From positions 294,421 to 358,420 of the forward strand of contig NZ_JAPPTI010000003.1 in the NCBI RefSeq assembly GCF_027587025.1: DNA of 64,000 bases. Direction: 5' to 3'. The position numbers and the translations under genes are program-made. Source of the stretch: Vibrio sp. LaRot3 (GTDB lineage Bacteria; Pseudomonadota; Gammaproteobacteria; Enterobacterales; Vibrionaceae). The notes below the pieces were generated by a model. The model did not search any database. It saw nothing but the letters and a program-made list of their open reading frames with translations, and was not told the DNA's origin. Of the stretch, positions 57,396-64,000 are shown in pieces (positions within the stretch are counted from its first letter, which is position 1; each line of letters starts with the position of its first letter).

Positions 57396-58499
57396 TTATA
57401 GGTTGCCTTGATTAAAATCTTTCTGGAAATAGAGCACCTTCTGTAAGTAGCGTCTTGCTTCTGCTTTAGGGTGCTGGGTGGTTAAAATGTCATACACCTG
57501 CTTCGGTGTGGCATTGTTGAGCTTCACCATGGCACGTTTTCGATCGCGATCAAAGGCGGATAATACGCCGCCTGTCCCGCCGTTATACGCGGAGATCATA
57601 CTAAAGTGCAGCGATGTTGGGTGCTTCACCTCTTTCAAATATCTGTTCTTCAAAATGTAAAAGTAAGCCGCTCCAGTGTCGATGTTGCTGGCAGGATCAA
57701 ATAAGTACTCTTTGGTCGGAATGCCCGGTTTGTTTTTCACTAAATTAAATACATCTGCGCCCGCCGTTTTTGGGATCACCTGCATCAAGCCGTAAGCGCC
57801 TGCATGACTCACCGCGTAGGGGTTAAAGCTACTTTCGGTCTTGATGATGGAGTAAATCAAATCTTCCGATAACCCATAGCGTTTTGCCGCATCTTGGATT
57901 AGCCCTGCATATTGGTATTCACGTTGTTCTAGGTGATTTTCCACCATAGAGATTTCTACGTAGTAGGCGGTGCCTTGTTTAATGGCCTTATGTTGCAAGG
58001 CGTGTTCAAGCAAGTAATTGGCGTAACGGTTGGCGCGCCACTCCCACTCAATCGGCTTACCTTCATGGTCTAGCACTTGGCCAAGTAAGAAAGGTTGACC
58101 ACGCAATATGGCTTGTTTGTCACTGAACAGCTCTGCATGAGCAGGGTCGGCTGGCATCAAAAGCGTTTGAACAATTGCCTTTTGCAGCTTTTGCTTAGAC
58201 TGATACTGAGAAATAGTGGAAACGTAAATCTTGCCTTTATCGAAATCGATGTGCGCGCGAGTGTTATAACCATCAAGGTATTTGACGTAGCGATGCTTAC
58301 CCGCTGCGACAAAATCATCTTCTCCCCAGCGCTGCTTGGCGAGTTTGGCCACATAAGCCAGTAGCTGATTAACGCTTTGTTGTTGGTTGGGTTGAGAGAT
58401 GGATGGTGTTGTCTCTGATGCACAATCACAGGTTTGTGGTCGAGGCGATAGTTCGCATCCGGTAAGTAAAGCGAGTAGTAAATAACTGAGTTTTTTCAT
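57396..58499 (-). CDS. mltC: Membrane-bound lytic murein transglycosylase C (MltC)
   Basis: A lipoprotein that cleaves peptidoglycan glycan strands. From the ATG it has 367 residues, with a lipobox (LLALLTGCEL) near residue 15. The N-terminal DUF3393 domain runs to about residue 185. The SLT domain follows, with the catalytic glutamate in IIKTESSFNPYAVSHAGAYGLMQVIP and SAYNGGTGGV. It ends RRYLQKVLYFQKDF. The longer frame starts with TTG three codons earlier and is less likely. Confidence 0.9.
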   Translation of the reverse strand: MKKLSYLLLALLTGCELSPRPQTCDCASETTPSISQPNQQQSVNQLLAYVAKLAKQRWGEDDFVAAGKHRYVKYLDGYNTRAHIDFDKGKIYVSTISQYQSKQKLQKAIVQTLLMPADPAHAELFSDKQAILRGQPFLLGQVLDHEGKPIEWEWRANRYANYLLEHALQHKAIKQGTAYYVEISMVENHLEQREYQYAGLIQDAAKRYGLSEDLIYSIIKTESSFNPYAVSHAGAYGLMQVIPKTAGADVFNLVKNKPGIPTKEYLFDPASNIDTGAAYFYILKNRYLKEVKHPTSLHFSMISAYNGGTGGVLSAFDRDRKRAMVKLNNATPKQVYDILTTQHPKAEARRYLQKVLYFQKDFNQGNL

Positions 58500-58585
58500 T
58501 ATGGTCAACGAGTCACGTATAGCGCGTTGATAATAATCAGTCGATGAAAGAGGGGATAATTATTAGTTTTTGTCGAGATAATAAA

Positions 58586-58612
58586 AATCCCTCTCAGTGG
58601 CTGAGAGGGATT
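58586..58612 (-). terminator. Intrinsic terminator downstream of dapD
   Basis: Read on the minus strand: AATCCCTCTCAG, loop CCA, CTGAGAGGGATT followed by Ts. Confidence 0.88.
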
Positions 58613-58645
58613 GAATAGGGTTGTTACTAGATAGGAAACGAGCGA

Positions 58646-59677
58646 TTAGTTGTTTTTGTGTAGTTCGCTGTTTAGTTCAACCGCCGATTTGTTTGCTAGA
58701 CATTCGATTTGACCTGTCACTGAGTTGCGACGGAATAGTAGGTCAGAAACACCCGCAAGATCGCGTGCTTTAACGACTTCAACTTCTTGGCCTGTTGAAT
58801 CTAGCATGCGTACTTTAGAACCCGCTGTTACGTATAGGCCAGATTCAACCGTGCAACGATCACCCAGTGGGAAACCAAGACCTGCGTTAGCACCTAGTAG
58901 TGAGTTTTCACCGATAGAAACCACAACTTTACCGCCGCCAGATAGTGTACCCATGATAGATGCGCCGCCACCAATGTCAGAGCCATTGCCTACCACAACA
59001 CCCGCAGAGATACGGCCTTCAACCATGCTTACGCCAGTTGTGCCTGCGTTAAAGTTGATGAAGCCTTCGTGCATAACGGTTGTGCCTTCGCCTACGTGTG
59101 CGCCAAGACGAACGCGAGACGTATCTGCGATACGAACACCAGCAGGAACCACGTAATCAACCATTTTAGGGAACTTGTCTACGCAATCGACTGAAAGAGT
59201 ACGACCCGCTAGGCGAGCTTCGATTTGACGATCTGCTAGCTCAGGAAGATCGATAGGGCCTTCGTTAGTCCAAGCGATGTTGTGCAGTAGACCGAAGATA
59301 CCGTCTAATACCGTACCGTGAGGTTGAACTAGACGGTTAGAAATAAGTTGTAGCTTTAGGAAGCCTTCAGCAACAGATTGTGGCTGCTCATCAGTAGCAA
59401 GAATGACTAAAACCAGAGGCTGCTCTGATTGTGCTGCTTTTGCTGCGAAAGAAGCATTCGCCGCGTCGCCGTTTGCTTCAAAGGCAGTCGCTAGCTCTGC
59501 GCTTTGCGCTGCTGAGATCTCAATAGCTTGGTTGCCTTGCTCGTAACCTGCTACCGCTGCAACTGCGTTTACAAGTGCATCGCTAGGGTTAAGTACTGGG
59601 TTAGGGAAAAATGCTTCAATGATTTTGCCGTCACGATTCTTTGTCGCCGCACCGAAACCAAGTGAAAAGAAAGCCAT
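58646..59677 (-). CDS. dapD: Tetrahydrodipicolinate N-succinyltransferase DapD (long type)
   Basis: Lysine/diaminopimelate pathway acyltransferase. 343 residues, the long class seen in Vibrio and Pseudomonas and unlike the 274-residue E. coli enzyme. The protein starts MAFFSLGFGAATKNRDG; the C-terminal half has the left-handed beta-helix hexapeptide repeats (GAHVGEGTTVMHEGFINFNAGT, GNGSDIGGGASIMGTLSGGG). The ATG at 59677 has GGAG 8 bases before it; the TTG two codons earlier is not needed. Together with dapB it belongs to the succinylase branch. Confidence 0.96.
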   Translation of the reverse strand: MAFFSLGFGAATKNRDGKIIEAFFPNPVLNPSDALVNAVAAVAGYEQGNQAIEISAAQSAELATAFEANGDAANASFAAKAAQSEQPLVLVILATDEQPQSVAEGFLKLQLISNRLVQPHGTVLDGIFGLLHNIAWTNEGPIDLPELADRQIEARLAGRTLSVDCVDKFPKMVDYVVPAGVRIADTSRVRLGAHVGEGTTVMHEGFINFNAGTTGVSMVEGRISAGVVVGNGSDIGGGASIMGTLSGGGKVVVSIGENSLLGANAGLGFPLGDRCTVESGLYVTAGSKVRMLDSTGQEVEVVKARDLAGVSDLLFRRNSVTGQIECLANKSAVELNSELHKNN

Positions 59678-59766
59678 AGTCAATCTCCGTATGTTGAGTC
59701 TTTTAATTCTCGCCGATTCAATGGCAAGAAATTGGAATTAATTGCTAGCCATCATAAATAGACAGT

Positions 59767-59907
59767 CTAAGACTTTAAAGCGCAAATTTAGATAAAGTCT
59801 GTAGACGGATACGTTTTGTCCGATTAGCGATGTTTTTGTCTGACAGGATATTTCGTGGTACAGGTTTTACAGGCTAATAGAGCCACTTTGTGTGGCTCTA
59901 TTTTTTT
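59767..59907 (+). ncRNA. Candidate small RNA upstream of dapD (opposite strand)
   Basis: On the plus strand a -35 TTGGAA (59732-59737), 17-base spacer and -10 TAAATA (59755-59760) predict a start near 59767. A perfect terminator, AATAGAGCCAC, loop TTTGT, GTGGCTCTATT plus Ts, ends at about 59907. No plus-strand gene lies before this terminator, so a transcript of about 140 bases with no reading frame is suggested. The same hairpin could also act on the minus-strand GGGtGRT gene, but the T run is on the plus-strand side. Confidence 0.35.
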
Positions 59908-59920
59908 ATTCACATGGTGG

Positions 59921-60913
59921 CTAGGCGGCTTGCCGTTCTCTTTGAGCGATGGCGACGGCGAGCGCCACTGTTGCGCCTACCATAGGATTATTACCCATGC
60001 CGATAAAACCCATCATCGCCACATGAGCGGGTACTGAAGAACTCCCCGCGAACTGTGCGTCTGCGTGCATTCGGCCAAGGGTATCGGTCATGCCGTAGGA
60101 AGCTGGGCCAGCGGCAACATTATCAGGGTGCAGTGTTCGACCGGTGCCACCACCAGAAGCGACCGAGAAATAAGGCAGTTCTAATCGGCTGCGTTCAGTT
60201 TTATAGATACCCGCGACTGGGTGCTGGAAGCGAGTTGGGTTAGTGGAGTTACCTGTAATGCTCACATCCACTTGTTCTTTGTGCATGATGGCGACGCCTT
60301 CACGCACATCGTCTGCACCGTAACAAAGGATGTCGCCTCGTGGGCCTTGGGAAAAGCGGCGACGCTCAATTTCATGAAGAGCGCCAGTTTGATAGTCATA
60401 CTGTGTTCTCACATAGGTAAAGCCATTAATGCGGGAAATTAGATAGGCCGCATCTTTGCCCAAACCATTAAGAATCACTTTGAGTGGCGATTGACGGCTT
60501 TTATTGACGTTAAGCGCAATCTTAATCGCACCTTCGGCAGCTGCGAACGATTCATGGCCCGCTAAAAAAGCAAAGCACTGACTTTGTTCATTGAGAAGAC
60601 GTGCTGCGAGAGCACCGTGACCTAAACCCACTTGGCGCTGATGGGCAACACTGCCCAGCTTCGTCACCGCTTGCAGTCCTTCGCCGATAATCAGTGCTGC
60701 TTGCTCTGCTGTAGACGCACCTCGATAGATGGCGAGGGCAGCACCTAAAGTGTAAGCCTCAGCGGCACTGTCAAACGCAATGGGTTGAGTGTCGAGTACA
60801 AGGGCTTGAGCATCTATTTGGTGGGATAGGCAATATTGACGAGCTTGATCCAGTGATGACAATTGCATTTCGTTTAGGAGCTCAGTGATTGCAGGGGTAT
60901 ATTGAGTGTTCAT
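59921..60913 (-). CDS. GGGtGRT-family protein
   Basis: A 330-residue protein of a conserved family named for its motif, found here as GGGTGRT at residues 254-260. Other conserved parts are LGHGALAARLLNEQSQCFAFLAGHESFAAAEGAIKIAL (residues 96-133) and GFIGMGNNPMVGATVALAVA at the end. No membrane segment or signal peptide. The NifU-like gene lies 14 bases upstream, and the ribosome-binding sequence TAGGAG is well placed. The two are usually found together in the genomes where I know them. The function is unknown; a role with an Fe-S or other metal cluster is inferred from the partner. Confidence 0.87.
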   Translation of the reverse strand: MNTQYTPAITELLNEMQLSSLDQARQYCLSHQIDAQALVLDTQPIAFDSAAEAYTLGAALAIYRGASTAEQAALIIGEGLQAVTKLGSVAHQRQVGLGHGALAARLLNEQSQCFAFLAGHESFAAAEGAIKIALNVNKSRQSPLKVILNGLGKDAAYLISRINGFTYVRTQYDYQTGALHEIERRRFSQGPRGDILCYGADDVREGVAIMHKEQVDVSITGNSTNPTRFQHPVAGIYKTERSRLELPYFSVASGGGTGRTLHPDNVAAGPASYGMTDTLGRMHADAQFAGSSSVPAHVAMMGFIGMGNNPMVGATVALAVAIAQRERQAA

Positions 60914-60927
60914 AACTGATCTCCTAA

Positions 60928-61620
60928 TTAAGCTTGGCGAGGGTTGATGGTTGTGACAGCTTCATCAAAACGGCCATAACTGCCCGTTGCCGCGAGTGCT
61001 GCTTGATCGGCTGGGGTGCCTTCGTTAATGGCTTTCATTAACTTGCCAAGGTTGAGGTACTGGTAACCGATAACCTCGCGGTTTTCATCGAGGGCAAGTT
61101 GAGTCACATAGCCTTCGGCTAACTCCATGTAGCGAACGCCTTTTGCTTTTGTGGCATAACTGGTGCCGACTTGGCTACGTTGAGTTTGGCCTAAATCTTC
61201 CAGTGCCGCACCAATCTCTAGACCGCCTTCAGAAAAAGCAGATTGACTACGGCCATAAACAAATTGAAGAAAAATCTCTCGCATCGCAACATTAATGGCA
61301 TCGCAGACAAGGTCTGTATTGAGAGCCTCAAGGATGGTTTTTCCGGTCAGTATTTCAGCTGCCATTGCCGCTGATTGAGTCATGCCAGAACAGCCAATGG
61401 TCTCTATGAGTGCTTCTTCTATGATGCCTTGTTTCACATTCAAAGTGAGCTTGGCAGCGCCTTGCTGAGGAGCACAAGCGCCAACCCCATGACTTAGTCC
61501 GGAAATGGCAATCACATCTTTAGGGTTGACCATCGCACCTTCAATTGGAATGGGTGCAGACGCGTGTAAATGGCCTCGTTGAATCGGGCACATGGATTGT
61601 ACTTCGTGTGAATATTGCAT
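60928..61620 (-). CDS. NifU-like iron-sulfur cluster assembly scaffold protein
   Basis: A 230-residue protein annotated in relatives as an iron-sulfur scaffold. It keeps three cysteines at IscU/NifU-like spacing: C49 (GACAP), C77 (IGCSGMTQSAAMAAEI) and C106 (LVCDAI), plus C11 near the start. This is longer than IscU and has an unusual C-terminal extension (residues about 145-230). First gene of the two-gene operon; its leader of about 340 bases holds the fluoride-type riboswitch. The standard Isc and Suf genes are not nearby, so it seems to serve a special partner, likely the GGGtGRT protein. Confidence 0.82.
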   Translation of the reverse strand: MQYSHEVQSMCPIQRGHLHASAPIPIEGAMVNPKDVIAISGLSHGVGACAPQQGAAKLTLNVKQGIIEEALIETIGCSGMTQSAAMAAEILTGKTILEALNTDLVCDAINVAMREIFLQFVYGRSQSAFSEGGLEIGAALEDLGQTQRSQVGTSYATKAKGVRYMELAEGYVTQLALDENREVIGYQYLNLGKLMKAINEGTPADQAALAATGSYGRFDEAVTTINPRQA

Positions 61621-61624
61621 GATG

Positions 61625-61783
61625 TTTTCCCAGTGTTTATCTCTTAAATGTGTTTGAGATAGTTTTTGTTATGAGAAAACAGGTAGGGTTGGAAAAGAGT
61701 TAGCTTGCTCACTACAGAACTCATCCCGCATCAATAGCTAAAATTGATGCGTTGATCCAACAGGAAAACCTGTTTTCGTTTCT
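61625..61783 (-). promoter_or_regulatory. Expression platform of the fluoride-type riboswitch
   Basis: Minus strand after the aptamer: a hairpin ACAGG-TTTT-CCTGT, then a stem of 8 bases (GCATCAAT/ATTGATGC), then TTCTGTAG (61719-61712), an exact complement of CTACAGAA (61787-61780) at the aptamer end. TGAG (61711-61708) then extends this pairing over CTC (61790-61788) with one bulged base. This helix would cover the pseudoknot strand. No strong T run follows, so the output may be translational or by Rho. Confidence 0.55.
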
Positions 61784-61842
61784 GTAGGAGTCATCAGCAT
61801 GTGGCGGTTTTAACACGATCGTTAAGGTGGAACTCCATCACC
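61784..61842 (-). promoter_or_regulatory. Fluoride riboswitch (crcB motif) in the leader of the NifU-like/GGGtGRT operon
   Basis: Minus-strand RNA: GGTGATGGAGTTCCACC forms a hairpin (GGTG/CACC). Its loop GGAGT (61836-61832) is complementary to ACTCC (61791-61787) in GCTGATGACTCCTACAG, the pseudoknot of fluoride aptamers. The bases between, TTAAC ... AAAACCGCC, follow the family pattern AACCGC. A small insertion that can form TTAAC-GATCGT-GTTAA is present, and the P3 stem is short. The match to known P. syringae and B. cereus aptamers covers almost all conserved positions. The start codon is about 165 bases downstream. Confidence 0.78.
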
Positions 61843-61963
61843 AGAGGCGATCATAGCGCCAACAAAGTGTGATGGACAACAAACTTCTTAGACCATGTGG
61901 CACTTAAAAAACGCGGCAATATATGGATATGAATATATCGAGATGAGATACATCATCCAAACG

Positions 61964-61994
61964 AAAAAAGCCCGATGCATTGCATCGGGCTTTT
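61964..61994 (-). terminator. Intrinsic terminator of prx2
   Basis: GCCCGAT ... ATCGGGC with flanking A and T tracts. On the minus strand it ends prx2 transcription. Confidence 0.85.
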
Positions 61995-62127
61995 GATTGA
62001 GACTTTACTTCTATACCCGAAGGTATAACTGATTGGCGCTGCGCTTTTCGCGCTTATATATGCTTTATTATCTCTTTTTGAGATTATCCAACCATCTGCT
62101 CGTTGAGCGCGAGCAGTGTAAGCAAAA

Positions 62128-62736
62128 TTACTTGCTTAGGTCTTCTGAGTGCTCAGATAGGAACGCTGCAACACCTTTTGGAGATGCGTCCATACCTGCT
62201 TTACCTTCTTCCCATTGCGCTGGGCAAACTTCACCGTTCTTCTGGTGGAAGTTTAGAGCGTCAACCATGCGTAGCATTTCGTCGATGTTACGGCCTAGTG
62301 GTAGGTCGTTAACAACTTGGTGACGTACAAGGCCGTCTTCGTCGATTAGGAAAGAACCACGGAAAGCAACGCCAGCTTCTGGGTGCTCTACATCGTACGC
62401 TTTGCAGATTTCGTGCTTAACGTCAGCGATTAGTGGGTACTTAACTTGACCGATACCGCCATCTTCGATAGCAGTGTTACGCCATGCGTTGTGTGAGAAC
62501 TGAGAATCGATTGAAACGCCGATTACTTCAACGCCTTTCGCTTTGAAATCTTCAAAACGGTTGTCGAATGCGATTAGCTCAGATGGGCAAACGAAAGTGA
62601 AATCTAGTGGGTAGAAGAAAACTACCGCTTTCTTACCTTTAGTGAATTCTGCAAAGTTGAAGTTATCAACGATCTCGCCGTTACCTAGAACAGCTGCTGC
62701 AGTAAAATCTGGGGCTTGACGACCAACTAGTACCAT
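62128..62736 (-). CDS. prx2: 2-Cys peroxiredoxin Prx2 (AhpC/TSA family)
   Basis: A thiol peroxidase that reduces hydrogen peroxide and alkyl hydroperoxides. The 202-residue protein has the peroxidatic cysteine in FYPLDFTFVCPSE (C50 region) and the resolving cysteine in GEVCPAQW near residue 171, the typical 2-Cys layout, with GGIG and YF-like elements of sensitive peroxiredoxins modified (SEHSEDLSK end). Divergent from oxyR2 and separated by a perfect palindrome. V. vulnificus prx2 is controlled by OxyR2, and the same layout is seen here. Confidence 0.93.
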   Translation of the reverse strand: MVLVGRQAPDFTAAAVLGNGEIVDNFNFAEFTKGKKAVVFFYPLDFTFVCPSELIAFDNRFEDFKAKGVEVIGVSIDSQFSHNAWRNTAIEDGGIGQVKYPLIADVKHEICKAYDVEHPEAGVAFRGSFLIDEDGLVRHQVVNDLPLGRNIDEMLRMVDALNFHQKNGEVCPAQWEEGKAGMDASPKGVAAFLSEHSEDLSK

Positions 62737-62816
62737 TTTTTTGCTCCTAAATATTTTTTAGTTCCAAACCGTTACAGTAATGATTCGGTTCGGTCCGTGT
62801 TTGAACGAGACAAACT

Positions 62817-62835
62817 ATAGTACAGACTGTACTAT
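62817..62835. promoter_or_regulatory. Predicted OxyR2 operator between prx2 and oxyR2
   Basis: ATAGTACA-GAC-TGTACTAT is a perfect 19-base palindrome centred at 62826, about 90 bases from both start codons. It has the LysR-type T-N11-A form. It is probably the binding site of OxyR2 for both genes. Confidence 0.55.
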
Positions 62836-62914
62836 TGAAAAAAGCGAATTAAATAGATTGAGCTAATCGAAAAAAACGATGAAAAGTTCAATGTAATCCC
62901 ACAGTAGTAAAAAA

Positions 62915-63820
62915 ATGAATAAATGGCCTAGTCTCAAACAATTACATTACCTTGTTACCTTGCATGAAACCCGTCATTTCAGTGATGCTGCAGAGCGCTG
63001 CTTTGTTAGCCAGTCGACACTAAGTAAAGGTATCCAAAATCTTGAAGAGCTGATTGGCTGCCCTTTATATGAAAAGAAAGATAAAAAGAGCCCACTTGTT
63101 TTTACTCAAGCAGGTGAACTTGTCGTGCAGCAAGGACGAGAGTTGCTAGCCAAAGGGCAAGACTTAGTTGAACTGGGTCGGCTTTGCCAAGGTGGAGAGA
63201 TGGAAGGCCAGCTAAGAGTTGGTTGTATCCCGACGATTGCGCCTTTTTTACTGTGCGATCTCGTGCAAGAGGTGAATCAGCGCTTCCCAAGTTTAAATAT
63301 GTTGTTGCGTGAAGATACCACCACTAACTTGCTAGCCGCGCTACGCCATGGTGAGCTGGATGTGTTGATTCTTGCTCTGCCAGTAGAGATTGATGGCATG
63401 GAAAGCCGTATTGTGGGTAATGACCCATTCCGTATGATCATTAGTCGTAATCAAGCGGATGCGATCAAAACACCGATTAAATACGATGACTTACCGGATG
63501 AATCGGTCTTCTTATTAGAAAAAGAGCATTGCTTGACTGAGCATGCGGTGTCGGCGTGTCAGTTGACAGACAAAGAGAAGATCAACCCATTTTCAGCTAC
63601 TAGCTTACATACCTTAGTCCAGATGGTGGCAAATGGTTTAGGTACGACCTTTATTCCTCAAATGGCGATTGATCATGGTTTGATTGAAAACCAGAATTTG
63701 GTGGTGGTGGATGCGCCGGGGCAGCAAGCTCATCGTCATATTGGCTTGGTTTGGCGACCAAGTTCTTCCCGTGTAAAAACATTTAATCAACTGGCGGATG
63801 TGGTTTCTGAGCTGCTTTAG
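62915..63820 (+). CDS. oxyR2: Peroxide-sensing LysR regulator OxyR2
   Basis: A 301-residue OxyR-type regulator. The winged helix spans about residues 5-50 (DAAERCFVSQSTLSKGIQNLE). The redox cysteines are C206 and C215 (EHCLTEHAVSAC), matching E. coli C199/C208. Residue 204 is glutamate, the feature that in V. vulnificus OxyR2 is linked with very high peroxide sensitivity, while OxyR1 has glycine there (from memory). Divergent from prx2, which it should control. Confidence 0.9.
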   Translation: MNKWPSLKQLHYLVTLHETRHFSDAAERCFVSQSTLSKGIQNLEELIGCPLYEKKDKKSPLVFTQAGELVVQQGRELLAKGQDLVELGRLCQGGEMEGQLRVGCIPTIAPFLLCDLVQEVNQRFPSLNMLLREDTTTNLLAALRHGELDVLILALPVEIDGMESRIVGNDPFRMIISRNQADAIKTPIKYDDLPDESVFLLEKEHCLTEHAVSACQLTDKEKINPFSATSLHTLVQMVANGLGTTFIPQMAIDHGLIENQNLVVVDAPGQQAHRHIGLVWRPSSSRVKTFNQLADVVSELL

Positions 63821-63857
63821 CCATTAGTATTAGCCATTAATTCTGCTTATTGATAAC

Positions 63858-63885
63858 AAAGCGCACTGATATTAGTGTGCTTTTT
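63858..63885 (+). terminator. Intrinsic terminator downstream of oxyR2
   Basis: GCGCACT ... AGTGTGC (one G-T pair) with six-base loop, followed by Ts. Confidence 0.75.
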
Positions 63886-63914
63886 AGCATTTAATCCTGT
63901 CAGTAAGATTTAAC

Positions 63915-63930
63915 TTGTAAAATTTTACAA
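63915..63930. promoter_or_regulatory. 16-bp palindrome 1 near the right edge
   Basis: TTGTAAAATTTTACAA, a perfect palindrome. Probably an operator of a gene beyond the window edge. I do not recognise the regulator. Confidence 0.45.
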
Positions 63931-63957
63931 AGAATTATTTTTGAAGCTTTCATTAAA

Positions 63958-63973
63958 TTGTGAAATTTCACAA
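63958..63973. promoter_or_regulatory. 16-bp palindrome 2 near the right edge
   Basis: TTGTGAAATTTCACAA, a perfect palindrome sharing the form TTGTRAAATTTYACAA with palindrome 1. Their centres are 43 bases apart. Confidence 0.45.
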
Positions 63974-64000
63974 TGTTAATTTTACAGTTTTCTATCTTCT

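Noticed and set aside
62033..62323. Plus-strand frames of 69-96 codons opposite prx2
   Set aside because: They run antisense through the conserved prx2 coding sequence and have no ribosome site; shadows of the real gene.

Overview
The window is chromosomal DNA from a marine gamma-proteobacterium of the genus Vibrio. The gene orders ftsA-ftsZ-lpxC-(dciA)-secA-mutT-dapB-carAB, yaaA-tatD-nupC-deoCABD-(ytjB)-serB-(pilZ)-radA-fusA2 and nnrS-(mltC)-(dapD) match what I know of Vibrio chromosome 1, and nearly every core protein is Vibrio-like. The species cannot be fixed from this stretch. No tRNA, rRNA, CRISPR array, IS element or prophage was seen.

Layout. 1-13.2 kb: cell division and envelope (3' part of ftsA, ftsZ, lpxC), helicase loading (dciA), secretion (secA), then mutT, dapB and carAB, with predicted ArgR boxes before carA. 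13.3-19.4 kb: a TSUP transporter, the chitin-binding LPMO adhesin gbpA behind a clear cyclic-di-GMP-I riboswitch, grcA behind two FNR boxes, nfo, ung, a hemerythrin-like protein and a DUF3545 protein. 20-31.6 kb: an AGCS symporter, yaaA, a small Trp/Cys-containing protein, a TatD-family nuclease, nupC with a CRP-like site, the deoCABD nucleoside catabolism cluster, ytjB and serB. 31.7-41 kb: a large protein with two PilZ domains, radA, a second EF-G, a GcvA-like LysR regulator divergent from a small DUF1127-like gene, and an acyl-CoA synthetase. 41.7-53.1 kb: a complete, tightly packed 14-gene Tad/Flp pilus locus, from the flp prepilin to an OmpA-family protein. 53.2-59.7 kb: chrA/LysR pair, a GGCT-family protein, nnrS with NorR-type palindromes and a sigma-54 promoter, mltC and dapD. 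59.9-64 kb: a two-gene operon (GGGtGRT-family protein and NifU-like scaffold protein) whose leader carries a fluoride-riboswitch (crcB-motif) aptamer, then the divergent peroxide-defence pair prx2/oxyR2, and two long palindromes at the right edge that probably belong to the next gene.

Themes. Regulation by small ligands stands out. Cyclic-di-GMP appears twice (the gbpA riboswitch and the double-PilZ protein) beside two surface-attachment systems (GbpA and the Tad pilus). Nitric oxide, oxygen and peroxide responses appear at nnrS, grcA and prx2/oxyR2. The best candidate for something undescribed is the fluoride-type riboswitch in front of the uncharacterised NifU-like/GGGtGRT pair: the aptamer matches family nucleotides closely, the downstream genes are not a fluoride exporter, and a long alternative helix could compete with the aptamer pseudoknot.
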